Positions 1-7,764 of a DNA stretch of 23,674 nucleotides are shown here, piece after piece. Position 1 is the first letter of the stretch. Each line of letters opens with the position of its first letter. The notes beneath the pieces are model-generated. The model saw only the letters and a list, made by a program, of their open reading frames with translations, searched no databases and was not told the origin of the DNA. The stretch comes from JAVBRU01 sp031547595. Lineage in GTDB: Bacteria; Bacillota; Clostridia; Christensenellales; Aristaeellaceae. Where the stretch lies: contig JAVBRU010000028.1 of NCBI GenBank assembly GCA_031547595.1, positions 1 through 23,674 of the forward strand, given 5' to 3'. The position numbers and the translations under genes were made by a program.

Positions 1-1
1 G

Positions 2-1501
2 GAGCTTAGCTGGCTGCTGCGCATGCAAAACGCGCACCAGATGAACGCGGACGAGCTGATTGCCATCGAAGAAAAGATTTATGACGCGCGGCAGGCCATC
101 CGGCAGAAGGAGATCGACGACGCGTACACGGCCATCAGCCACCGCAAGGCAATGGGGCAAATGAACCTGTACGAAGAATTGGCCGCACTCAATCAGCTGC
201 GGGCGGCGTATCAGCTGACAGCCGAGGAAATTATGAGCTGGGACGAGCGGGTGTACCAGCTGAAAGAGGACATCCGCCGCAAGGAGATCGAGGACGACTA
301 CGCCGCGCTGGAGCACGAGAAGCGGATGGGACGCATCGGCTATGCGGACGAAATCGAATGGCTGGAGCGCATCCGGGAGAAGTACAGCATGACCGCGGAG
401 GAACAGCTTCAGATCGAAGAAGAGCTGTATGAGGCGCGGGAGGCGCTGCGTCAGGAGCTGATCAGCAAGGATTACGCGGTGATCGAGCACAAGAAGCGGA
501 TGGGCGAATTGACGCTAGAGCAGGAGCTGGAGCTGCTGGCGGCGATCCAGGCGGCGCGGGAAATGAATGCGGACGAGCTACTCGAAATCGCCGAAAAGCT
601 GTACGCGCAGGAGCAATCGATCCGTGACCGGGACGCGCAGAGCATCACATCCCTGATGAACAGCGTGACCAAGGCACTTTCTGAACGCTACAAAGAGATG
701 CGGGACGAGGAGACGGAGCTGCTGAAGGCGTCCAAGGACAGCTGGCAGGCCTGGGCGGACGACAATGTGGCGGCGATTCAGGAGCAGATTGACGCACTGG
801 ACGAGCTGCTGAAAAAAGAGGACAGCGACGACAAGGACAAGCAGGAGCTGCGACAGATTGCCAGCCTGCAGGAGCAGCTATTGTACGAGCAGGACGCGTA
901 CAACCGCAGGCAATTGCAGGCGCAGCTGGATAAGGCTGTGGCCGACCGCGAGGCGCGGCTGCGCAAGGAATCCATTGAGGCCGAGAAGGACGCGCTGAAG
1001 GCGCAGATGGATCTGATCAAGGAGCAGGCGAAGGCCGAGCAGGCGGCGATTGACGAGCAGATCGAAGAACTGAAAAGGAACTACGAGGAGCGCTTGAAGC
1101 AGGCCGCATTGGAGGCCGAGGCCGAGCGCTTATTGCTTGCCGGAAATCAGGATGCCATCCTCGATTTGCTGCGGGATTACGCGCCGGACTACAACGCCAC
1201 CGGGCAGACGCTGGGTGAGGCGATGCTGGATGGCTTCATGAGCGCGGTGGGCAGCGTGGTGGATTGGTTTGAGATGTTCAACCAGCAGGTGATCGACATG
1301 CAGGAGAACATGAAGAACGCCGCGCTGTCGGCCTCGGACGCGTTCTATGCTGCGCATGCCGAGCGCGCCGCTGTGCAGGCCAGCCAGAGCCGGAGCGTGA
1401 CCATCCACAACGAAAATGTGTTTAACGAACCCATTGAAAGCCCCTATGATGTGTCCCGACGCGTGGAACAGACGCTGGAGGATGCGGCAAGAATGTTATG
1501 A
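2..1501 (+). CDS. Phage tail tape measure protein, C-terminal part (5' end outside window)
   Basis: The frame is open from base 2, so the first ATG (23) is internal and the real start lies upstream. Counting from that ATG, residues 33-206 form three tandem 58-residue helical repeats (each with a H-x-K-x-M-G core), preceded by part of a fourth. Residues about 207-380 are highly charged (Glu, Lys, Gln, Ala) and should form a long coiled coil. The end (about 385-492) has a more hydrophobic amphipathic stretch and finishes with a N-x-P-x-E-S-P-x-x-x-x-R-R pattern that I associate with the C-terminus of Firmicutes tail-length proteins. Such proteins set tail length as a ruler inside the tail tube and pass into the cell during infection. 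The position directly before the distal tail gene fits this. Most of the protein is not visible, so the family call relies on composition, tail motif and gene order. Confidence 0.8.
   Translation, partial: ELSWLLRMQNAHQMNADELIAIEEKIYDARQAIRQKEIDDAYTAISHRKAMGQMNLYEELAALNQLRAAYQLTAEEIMSWDERVYQLKEDIRRKEIEDDYAALEHEKRMGRIGYADEIEWLERIREKYSMTAEEQLQIEEELYEAREALRQELISKDYAVIEHKKRMGELTLEQELELLAAIQAAREMNADELLEIAEKLYAQEQSIRDRDAQSITSLMNSVTKALSERYKEMRDEETELLKASKDSWQAWADDNVAAIQEQIDALDELLKKEDSDDKDKQELRQIASLQEQLLYEQDAYNRRQLQAQLDKAVADREARLRKESIEAEKDALKAQMDLIKEQAKAEQAAIDEQIEELKRNYEERLKQAALEAEAERLLLAGNQDAILDLLRDYAPDYNATGQTLGEAMLDGFMSAVGSVVDWFEMFNQQVIDMQENMKNAALSASDAFYAAHAERAAVQASQSRSVTIHNENVFNEPIESPYDVSRRVEQTLEDAARML
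119..640 (+). repeat. Three tandem 174-bp (58-codon) coding repeats
   Basis: Inside the tape measure gene, protein repeats start at bases 119, 293 and 467, each 174 bp. Every copy opens with a (D/K)-x-Y or D-A-Y segment followed by H-x-K-x-M-G and ends in a charged helix. A partial earlier copy covers bases 2-118. Copies are diverged at DNA level, so this is an old expansion maintained as protein structure rather than a recent DNA duplication. Confidence 0.85.
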
Positions 1502-1509
1502 GGTGACAT

Positions 1510-2391
1510 ATGCAAAGATTGACCTATACCAATATCCTTGGGGAGAGCGTGACATTTGAAGGCGCTCCCCCCTTTGTATTTGAGAGCATCCGGGGGACAG
1601 GCCCCACGGAGAACCTGGTGACGACCATCGAAGGGTACAACCAGGACGGCGACAATACCTACAGCCTGCGGAAAAGGCACCGCATCATTGACCTGACCTT
1701 TCATATTGACGGCGCGTCGCGGGCGGACATGTACGCGCAGCGGCAGAAGCTCAGCGGCGTGATCAGCAAGACGAAGGCGTTCAGCCAGGACACCGGGGCG
1801 CGGGCGCGTTTGGTGTATGAGAACGACTACGGGCAGTGGTGGACCTGGGCGGTGCCGGAAAGCGGCGTGAGCTTTGACAAGCGGGTGCGGAATTTCAACT
1901 ATTCCGTGCCCGTTTCCTTTCGGTGCGAAAGCCCGTACTGGAGCGCGATGGCACCGGGGCAGACGGTGTTGGCGTATTCGGGCGTGGGGTTCACGCTGCC
2001 GTTTCAGTTCCCGATTCAGTTCGGCTCGCGGGAGTTTGCCAAGACGGTGGAAAACCTGGGGCAGGTGAACACACCGGTGGAGATCACCATCGAGGGCGAC
2101 GGCGAGACGCCCGCCATCGTGAACCATTCCACGGGCGCAAAAATCCTGCTGACCGTGCCGCTGCCCACGGGCTACAGCCTGTACATCAATACCGACCCGG
2201 CTTGGCTGGCCGTGACAGTGACAGACCCGGACGGCGTGCAGAGCAACGCCTTCGGGTACCTGGACCCGGCCACGGCGCTGACGGCGTTTACGCTGCGGCC
2301 AGGGCAGAACGACATCGAATATCTGCCCGGCAGCACGGCGGCAGGCAGCCGCATCACCATCCGCTGGTACGCGCTGTATGAGGGGGTGTAA
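1510..2391 (+). CDS. Phage distal tail protein (Dit / Sipho_tail family)
   Basis: This 293-residue protein resembles the Sipho_tail family, whose hexamers form the hub linking the end of the tail tube to the baseplate. The N-terminal half (about 1-140) carries the expected pattern: a short beta-rich start, a G-x-G-P-x-E-N segment around residues 29-34, then the R-x-x-x-L-x-x-x-I and P-V-S-F-R-C-E-S-P-Y-W features typical of the ring-forming domain. The C-terminal half (about 165-293) is a beta-sandwich-like region with a late R-I-T-I-R-W-Y segment. The ATG at 1510 follows an AGGTGA-type site (1501-1506) and starts 8 bases after the tape measure stop, consistent with the same late operon. Length is normal for the family. 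The order tape measure, Dit, Gp37-like hub strongly supports the call. Confidence 0.87.
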   Translation: MQRLTYTNILGESVTFEGAPPFVFESIRGTGPTENLVTTIEGYNQDGDNTYSLRKRHRIIDLTFHIDGASRADMYAQRQKLSGVISKTKAFSQDTGARARLVYENDYGQWWTWAVPESGVSFDKRVRNFNYSVPVSFRCESPYWSAMAPGQTVLAYSGVGFTLPFQFPIQFGSREFAKTVENLGQVNTPVEITIEGDGETPAIVNHSTGAKILLTVPLPTGYSLYINTDPAWLAVTVTDPDGVQSNAFGYLDPATALTAFTLRPGQNDIEYLPGSTAAGSRITIRWYALYEGV

Positions 2392-2394
2392 GCT

Positions 2395-3705
2395 GTGAAA
2401 AGCCTGATGATCATGAACCGGGATTTCACCCTGCGGGGAGAGCTGTCGCAGTTTACGTCGCTTGAATACCGGCGCGGGTACTACGACATCGGGGAATTTC
2501 ACCTGGAGTGCAGCCCCGGCGCAGCCTGCGCGGAACAGCTTCAGCAGGGCGTCATCCTGTTTCCCCCGGACGCGCCGCACAAGCTGATGCTGGCGGAGGA
2601 CATCTACCAGGACGACAAGGTGATCAAGCTGGACGGCGTGCAGCTGAAGGGCGATGCGAAAAAGCGCCTGTGCGTGCCGCCGCTCAGCCTGCCGACCACG
2701 CTATATCAATATACAGGTGGGCAATGGACAGAAATCACGGACGAGGAAACGATCTTCACCCTCATGCAAGGCGACGTGTACGAGGGGTACGGCTTCCCGG
2801 ATGCGCCGACCGAGGGCATGGTGTTTGTGGATATGACGAACCTGGCCACGGTGTACGACTGGGAGAGCAAGACCCAGACCGGCGAAACATGGCTGGATTT
2901 GGGCGTGGCGCGGCTAAGAAGTAAGTACAAAAACTTTGGCTGGGACCGGTACATCGGGCCAGCCGAAAGCGCTCTCAAGCACTACATCCAAAACAACATG
3001 ACCGCGCCTGAAGATGAAAAGCGGATCATGCCGGGCTGGATCATTTCTGACGACCAGGGGCGCGGCCTGACGCTTCCCTGGCAGGCGCGCTTTGACAACC
3101 TGGGGGATATGCTGGCGAAGATCGGCTCTGGCACCGGCATGGGCTGGGATGTGACGCCGGACTTTGCGAACAAGCGCTTTGTGCTGGATATTTTGAAGGG
3201 GCAGGACTTGTCCCAAGGCATCCGGCGCGTGGTGATATCCACCGATATGGGCAATGCGGAAAACGTGATTCTGCAAAAAACGATGCAAAACACATACACC
3301 ACCGCCTATGCGGGCGGGGCGGGGGAGGACGAGGAACGCCTGATCCTGACCGTTGGCAATGAGCTGTCCGGTGCATCCCGCCGCGAAATGTGGGCGGATG
3401 CGGGCAGTGTGGACGATCCCGAAATGATCACGCTGAACGGCCAGAACAAGCTGACCGACGCCGCTCCGGCGACCACCCTCAAGGCGCAGGTGATCGACAG
3501 CGGCGCGTGCCGGTACGAGCGGGACTGGAATGTGGGCGACATCGTGATTGTACGCCGGAGGGGTGCGCAGACGGCAGCGAGGGTGCTGTCCGTCACCGAA
3601 GTATACGAGCAGGACAGCCCCCGGCGGCTGGACGTGGTGTTTGGCGACAGCAAGGTGACGCTGCTGACCGTCATCAAAAGACTGCAAGAGCAGGTGGCAC
3701 GGTAG
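2395..3705 (+). CDS. Siphovirus ReqiPepy6 Gp37-like tail hub protein
   Basis: This 436-residue protein looks like the Gp37-like family of tail proteins that follow Dit in many Firmicutes and actinobacterial siphophages, where they act as the central baseplate hub (Tal-like). The opening, with a M-N-R-D-F segment and then a G-E-F-x-L-E sequence near residues 38-43, matches the usual N-terminus. The C-terminal region has the W-N-V-G-D-I-V pattern (around 376-382) followed by T-E-V, which is common in this family and in hub proteins with an OB-like domain. The start is GTG at 2395, placed after a GGGGG-rich site (2381-2385), three bases past the Dit stop; ATGs at 2407 and 2413 are less well spaced. 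No lytic enzyme domain is evident, unlike longer Tal proteins. It ends with TAG before a hairpin-rich gap. Confidence 0.8.
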   Translation: MKSLMIMNRDFTLRGELSQFTSLEYRRGYYDIGEFHLECSPGAACAEQLQQGVILFPPDAPHKLMLAEDIYQDDKVIKLDGVQLKGDAKKRLCVPPLSLPTTLYQYTGGQWTEITDEETIFTLMQGDVYEGYGFPDAPTEGMVFVDMTNLATVYDWESKTQTGETWLDLGVARLRSKYKNFGWDRYIGPAESALKHYIQNNMTAPEDEKRIMPGWIISDDQGRGLTLPWQARFDNLGDMLAKIGSGTGMGWDVTPDFANKRFVLDILKGQDLSQGIRRVVISTDMGNAENVILQKTMQNTYTTAYAGGAGEDEERLILTVGNELSGASRREMWADAGSVDDPEMITLNGQNKLTDAAPATTLKAQVIDSGACRYERDWNVGDIVIVRRRGAQTAARVLSVTEVYEQDSPRRLDVVFGDSKVTLLTVIKRLQEQVAR

Positions 3706-3915
3706 GAACGGGGGGACGCGGGGGCTGCTCGCCCCCGAACCCCTCGGCAGGGAGCAGTGCTCCCTGCACCCCCACTTCTGTCTTTACAGGAGTGGCTTGT
3801 GTGTTTATGCAAGCAAAATATTTATGGTATGACCGAGGTGCAGGAGATGAAATCTCCTGCCGGGGGTCTGGGGCGAGGAGCCCCAGCGTACCCCCATCAG
3901 AAAGGAGAAATCAAC
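3706..3915 (+). repeat. Hairpin-rich gap with two palindromic units in inverted orientation
   Basis: The longest gap inside the phage module contains four clear hairpins: 3719-3737 (7-bp stem, loop TGCTC), 3747-3767 (arms GCAGGGAG/CTCCCTGC), 3840-3860 (9-bp stem, loop GAA), and 3868-3886 (7-bp stem) enclosed by GGGGGT/ACCCCC (3862-3867 and 3890-3895). Reading 3840-3895 on the minus strand gives the same layout as 3719-3771 on the plus strand: a GGGGCT..CTCGCCCC hairpin, a C-rich and GGCAGG junction, then a second hairpin ending in CTGCACC. So the gap holds two related palindromic units facing each other around an AT-richer core (about 3772-3838). There is no T-run, so these are not simple terminators. 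The last part carries the AAAGGAG site (3901-3907) of the next gene. Confidence 0.7.
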
Positions 3916-4740
3916 ATGAGAATACAATACGGATTATTTGACAGCGCGGCGGGGGATGACCGCGTATACGTGGCCGACCGGCTGGCGGACGTGTTCCGCG
4001 CGCTGGCGCTCAGCGGCGTGGTGGACGGCGACAGCCTGAAAATCACGGCGGCCGGCAGCGGCATGAAGGTGAATATGGCGGCCGGCAGCGCGCTGGTGAA
4101 CGGCTATATCATGACGGCGGTGGACGACGGCGGCGGCGTGTACAGCCTGACGCTTAACGCGGGCAGCAGCTACGCGCGCATCGACCGCGTAATATTGCGG
4201 CTGGATTTGTCCACCGACGCGCGGACGGTGACGCCCATGATCCTGCAGGGCACGCCTGCGGCGTCGCCCACGGTGCCTGCGCTGGCAAGGAGCGGCGATA
4301 CCTGGGATCTGTCGCTGGCGCAGCTGTATGTGGCGGCGGGCGCGACGCAGATCGTAGCCGCCAACATCACCGACGAGCGCATGAACGAGAGCGTGTGCGG
4401 CCTGCTGGTGCCCGCCGCGCTGCGATTGTCTACCTTGGGAAAGACGCACGCGCACGACGCAGTGACGGCTACTACGAACGGCTTCATGACCGCCGCGCAG
4501 GCTGCGCAGCTGACCACGAACACTAACAACATCACCGCCCAGGGCACGCAGATTGCGGCCAACAGCAGCGGCATCACGGCGCTGCAGGGCAGGGTTGCGC
4601 CCCTGGAAACGGATAACACGGCCAACAAAACGCAGCTGGCCGGGCTGACATCCGCCAGCACGCCGACCTTCAAGGGTGCAAACCTGACGGGCACACTGAA
4701 CATGAACGGCAACTACATCGACGGCGCGCTGTTCAGATAG
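3916..4740 (+). CDS. Phage baseplate / tail fibre structural protein
   Basis: The start at 3916 is chosen because AAAGGAG lies at 3901-3907; the frame is open further upstream (to 3757) but only through the hairpin gap, which should not be coding. The 274-residue product opens with a segment typical of baseplate or appendage proteins (residues about 1-150: beta-rich, with an A-A-G-S-A-L-V-N-G-Y core around 55-65). It then has a D-E-R-M-N-E-S-V-C-G motif (about 152-161), which recurs in Firmicutes phage structural proteins after the N-terminal domain. Next come T-T-N-G-F-M-T-A-A-Q (around 185-194), a Thr/Asn/Gln-rich helix likely to trimerise, and a C-terminal T-L-N-M-N-G-N-Y-I segment. It probably attaches the host-recognition proteins encoded downstream. 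Function is by context and motif style, not by a firm family match. Confidence 0.65.
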   Translation: MRIQYGLFDSAAGDDRVYVADRLADVFRALALSGVVDGDSLKITAAGSGMKVNMAAGSALVNGYIMTAVDDGGGVYSLTLNAGSSYARIDRVILRLDLSTDARTVTPMILQGTPAASPTVPALARSGDTWDLSLAQLYVAAGATQIVAANITDERMNESVCGLLVPAALRLSTLGKTHAHDAVTATTNGFMTAAQAAQLTTNTNNITAQGTQIAANSSGITALQGRVAPLETDNTANKTQLAGLTSASTPTFKGANLTGTLNMNGNYIDGALFR

Positions 4741-4751
4741 GGGGTGGGCAT

Positions 4752-6374
4752 ATGGCAACGGGGACTTTCACGGTCAATGACCTCAGCATTACCTCCACTT
4801 GGTCCTGTATCGGTTGGGGCGGTTCGGACAATAAGCCCATCTATTCCAGCCCCTCCACCGTGCTGGACACGCGCTCCTTCACTGACACGCTGGCTACGCT
4901 ACCGGCCGGGACGACGATCAGCAGCGCAATCTTGTCCGCCACGCGCAGCGGCAGCGGCACGTGCCGCATCGAATCCAACAACGCGGGCAGCGTGGATGTG
5001 ACGGCCAAGGTGAGCGCCCAAGGGACGTATAATGCGTCCTTTTCTTTTACTGCCACGGGCGGCACGGGCGCGTCAACGCAATCGGATGTAGGCAAAACCT
5101 ACTCCGCCACCGGGCGGTTTACCAGCATCACGCTGACCTTGGTGTATACCCTGCCCTACAGCAGCTGCACCGCGCCCACCAGCGTATCCGTGGCGCCCTC
5201 CACCGTGGCATATGGCAAGACGGCCACGCTTTCGTGGAGCGGCGCGCAGGCCGGTACGAATAACCCCATCAGCAAGTATGAGATATACCGGGCGACGAGC
5301 AGTAGCGGCAGCTATTCGTTGCTGGGCACTACCACCGGCACCAGCTACAGCGTGACGGCGATGAGCAGCGCGGGCACGTATTACTACAAGGTGAAGACCA
5401 TCGGCACGGCCAGCGGCTACGACAGTGATCTATCCAGCAGCTATGCCGCGCTGACGGCGCAGGTGAGCGGCGCGGTTGCCCCGGCATATGTCACGGTATC
5501 GCCTGAATTGTACGAAAGCGGGAACATCAGCCTTGTATGGCCGGCTGGCAGCGGCGGCAACGGCGCGGCGATTACCTACGGCATCCAGTACGGCACGTCT
5601 GCGGACGGCAGCACGTGGAGCGGCTGGACACAGCTGGCCACGGTGAGTACGCTCAACTACAACCACGCACCAGACCTCACGCGCGGTAGCTTCATCAAGT
5701 ACCGCGTGTGCACCATCATATCGGCGTACAGCCTGACCTCCGGCTACACGGAATCGGGCACGGTGCAGCGCAATCAAACGCCCCTGGCACCTACCTGGGT
5801 GCTGCCCGCCGCCAACGCCACCACGCACAGCGCGACCCCCGCCATTCAAGTGACGGTGGGCGCGGAGCCGGACGGCACGGAGCAGTATTTGCAGGCGTCC
5901 ATCGACGGCGGCACCTATTACACCCTGGCCATACTGCCCGCAGAGGGCGGCACGGTGGTGCCAGTTCTATCGCTGGCGGCAGGCACGCATGCCATCACCC
6001 TGCGTGTCACAGACCCCCTCGGCGCGGCCAGCGCCACCGCCAGCCGCAGCATCACCTGCACCGTGCCCACCTGGACGCGCAGCATTGCCACGGGTACGGT
6101 GATTGCAAACACCAGCATCAGCCACCGCACGGACATCAACGAGCTGCGCACGCGCGTGAACGTGCCGCGTGCGTATTACGGCCTTACGGCGCTCACGTTG
6201 CCCGGCACCGTGGGCAAATGGGCAGACTGGCAGCGGCAGATGGAGGCGCTGCAGCAGGGCCTGGCAGACTGCTTTGCCGCTGCCGGACGCGCCGCGCCTG
6301 CGTGGCTCACCGTGCCCGCGTATCCAACGGCCAGCATCATCAACCAAATCCGCACGCAAGTGGCGTCGGTGTAA
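4752..6374 (+). CDS. Phage tail protein with fibronectin type III-like domains
   Basis: A 540-residue Ser/Thr/Gly-rich beta protein. Residues 1-138 form a first beta domain. Residues about 141-235 look like a fibronectin type III domain (proline start, a W core, the K-Y-E-I-Y-R strand and G-T-Y-Y-Y-K-V strand). Residues about 243-340 look like a second. Residues about 345-440 resemble a further Ig-like sandwich ending in the V-T-D-P-L-G-A pattern. The final hundred residues contain D-I-N-E-L-R-T-R-V and W-A-D-W-Q-R-Q-M segments, a helical end domain seen in other Clostridia phage tail proteins. Fibronectin-like domains on tails are thought to help weak carbohydrate binding. ATG 4752 follows a GGGGGTGGG stretch, 11 bases after the previous stop. 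Specific role in the tail is inferred from position. Confidence 0.7.
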   Translation: MATGTFTVNDLSITSTWSCIGWGGSDNKPIYSSPSTVLDTRSFTDTLATLPAGTTISSAILSATRSGSGTCRIESNNAGSVDVTAKVSAQGTYNASFSFTATGGTGASTQSDVGKTYSATGRFTSITLTLVYTLPYSSCTAPTSVSVAPSTVAYGKTATLSWSGAQAGTNNPISKYEIYRATSSSGSYSLLGTTTGTSYSVTAMSSAGTYYYKVKTIGTASGYDSDLSSSYAALTAQVSGAVAPAYVTVSPELYESGNISLVWPAGSGGNGAAITYGIQYGTSADGSTWSGWTQLATVSTLNYNHAPDLTRGSFIKYRVCTIISAYSLTSGYTESGTVQRNQTPLAPTWVLPAANATTHSATPAIQVTVGAEPDGTEQYLQASIDGGTYYTLAILPAEGGTVVPVLSLAAGTHAITLRVTDPLGAASATASRSITCTVPTWTRSIATGTVIANTSISHRTDINELRTRVNVPRAYYGLTALTLPGTVGKWADWQRQMEALQQGLADCFAAAGRAAPAWLTVPAYPTASIINQIRTQVASV

Positions 6375-6383
6375 GGAGGCAAC

Positions 6384-6629
6384 ATGAAAACAGGATGGAT
6401 GCACACCAAGGATGAAAATGGACAGGACGTGCCCTTTGCGCCGCGCACGCTGGTGGACAGCGTGCAGGACAACGATGGCACACCGCTGCGGGATATGCTG
6501 GGCGGGGATATCCCCATTGACAGCGCGGTGACGCCGGGCGGAGAGAACGCGGTGAACAGTATCGCGGTGATTCGGTATGTCAGCGATGCCCTGGCTGCCG
6601 TTGTGGATTATGACAAGGTGGTGTTTTAA
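6384..6629 (+). CDS. Small phage tail-region protein, function unknown
   Basis: An 81-residue protein with an AAGGAGG site at 6373-6379, so expression is well supported. It begins M-K-T-G-W-M-H and contains a T-L-V-D-S-V segment, a G-G-E-N-A-V-N-S sequence around 53-60, and a predicted C-terminal helix. No transmembrane segment or signal peptide is visible and no enzymatic motif. The stop codon TAA (6627-6629) shares its last A with the ATG of the next gene, so the two are translationally coupled. That coupling suggests a helper role for the putative receptor-binding protein, such as an adaptor or a chaperone, but the sequence does not show which. Confidence 0.7.
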   Translation: MKTGWMHTKDENGQDVPFAPRTLVDSVQDNDGTPLRDMLGGDIPIDSAVTPGGENAVNSIAVIRYVSDALAAVVDYDKVVF

Positions 6630-7759
6630 TGCCCAAGGGATGGATTGAGAAAAGCACCCTCCAGGCCACAGCGGACGCTATCCGGCAAAAGACCGGAGCG
6701 CCTGCCTTGCTAAAACCTGCACAGTTCGCCCCGGCGATCCTCGGCATTCAGGGCGGCGGTGATTTTAGCAAGTACGCCGCGCTGATGCCGGATTTCAAGA
6801 CCTTTGCAGGGGTGACGATCAACAGCGGCATTGCAAACCCCACTACCAAGGAGATCAACAAGCCCAGCGAAGGGATCAAGACGCTGCCGCTGGGCACATT
6901 GATCCGCACCACCGAAAACGGGACTGTTGCCAACTATGAAATTGCGGGCTTTGACGTGCACAAGGCGGGCTGCGCCACGCTGGTGCGCAAGTACGTGCAG
7001 GACACCCAATATACCACCACCACAAGCTATTTTGGTGGTGCGCTGGATACCTTCTGCAACACGACGCTGCCAGCCAGATTGCCTTCGCAGCTGCAAGCGG
7101 CCTTGCAATCCGTGAGCATTACTGCGTATACGGCCTCCGGTGCGCAGACCCAGAGCCGAAAGGGCTTTTCGCTGTCTTATACGGAGTTAGGGTTTGGCAA
7201 TAACAATGGCGTGGCCGAAAACGCGGCGCTGCCACTCTATAGCACCAACACCAGCAGAATCAAATCCTACGCCAGCGGCAGCGCGCAGTGGTGGTGGACG
7301 CGCTCGCTGTACAGCGGCAGCAACCCCTTTTATATCAACACTGCGGGCGGCTACGAAATGTGGTATGCCGCCACAAACGCGTTTTGTGTTGCCAATGCTT
7401 TTGTGATCAGCAGCGAGCTGATGTATGACCCCACGCCCAATACGGACGGCAGCTACAATCTGCTCTTTTCCTCTGGCGGCGGGTCGGGAATATCCACGGA
7501 TATTCTGCTAAGCACATCGTCCGCGCGCCCCCAAAACATCCGCACCACTTTGCGCTATGCGGGTACTATCACCAACCTGTACGCCTGCAATAACTACAAC
7601 GATGCCGCGCCCAAGTGGGAGGCCATCACAGACGGGCAAGACCATGCCTTTACCAACACCACCAAAACAGCCAGCCAATGGGCAGTGGGCGTGCGCGCAG
7701 TAATTGGCGGTACCAACCCCAACCTCGCGGAATTTCCGGCACTGATAGAAACGGAGTGA
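6629..7759 (+). CDS. Putative receptor-binding protein, DUF6273-like C-terminal fold
   Basis: A 376-residue protein in the slot where siphophages encode host-recognition proteins, just before the lysis genes. Residues 1-45 are a short helix-rich anchor with K-S-T-L-Q-A-T-A-D-A-I-R, common at the start of Firmicutes phage fibre-like proteins. Residues about 50-275 resemble DUF6273: a beta core, then W-W-W-T-R-S followed by Gly/Tyr/Asn/Ser-rich turns and an A-F-V-I-S-S-E-L strand (around 256-263). This layout recalls C-type-lectin-like or formylglycine-enzyme-like folds. Residues about 290-376 form a separate C-terminal domain. The start overlaps the previous stop by one base. Binding to a host surface glycan or protein is inference. 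No reverse transcriptase or template repeat, as would be needed for a diversity-generating retroelement, is present in the window. Confidence 0.65.
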   Translation: MPKGWIEKSTLQATADAIRQKTGAPALLKPAQFAPAILGIQGGGDFSKYAALMPDFKTFAGVTINSGIANPTTKEINKPSEGIKTLPLGTLIRTTENGTVANYEIAGFDVHKAGCATLVRKYVQDTQYTTTTSYFGGALDTFCNTTLPARLPSQLQAALQSVSITAYTASGAQTQSRKGFSLSYTELGFGNNNGVAENAALPLYSTNTSRIKSYASGSAQWWWTRSLYSGSNPFYINTAGGYEMWYAATNAFCVANAFVISSELMYDPTPNTDGSYNLLFSSGGGSGISTDILLSTSSARPQNIRTTLRYAGTITNLYACNNYNDAAPKWEAITDGQDHAFTNTTKTASQWAVGVRAVIGGTNPNLAEFPALIETE

Positions 7760-7764
7760 ACAAT

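Noticed and set aside
119..640. Regular repeat spacing as a CRISPR-like or DNA-level repeat array
   Set aside because: The repeats are in frame, diverged in DNA, 174 bp long and explained by protein structure.
1444..2580. Long open frame on the minus strand (378 codons)
   Set aside because: It lies opposite the Dit gene, is rich in Arg, His and Pro as antisense of GC-rich genes usually is, and matches no family.
3757..3915. Upstream extension of the baseplate/fibre gene
   Set aside because: It would translate the hairpin units; a proper ribosome site sits right before ATG 3916.
6629..7759. Diversity-generating retroelement target
   Set aside because: The fold resemblance is suggestive, but no reverse transcriptase, accessory gene or template repeat is in the window, so it is not claimed as a feature.
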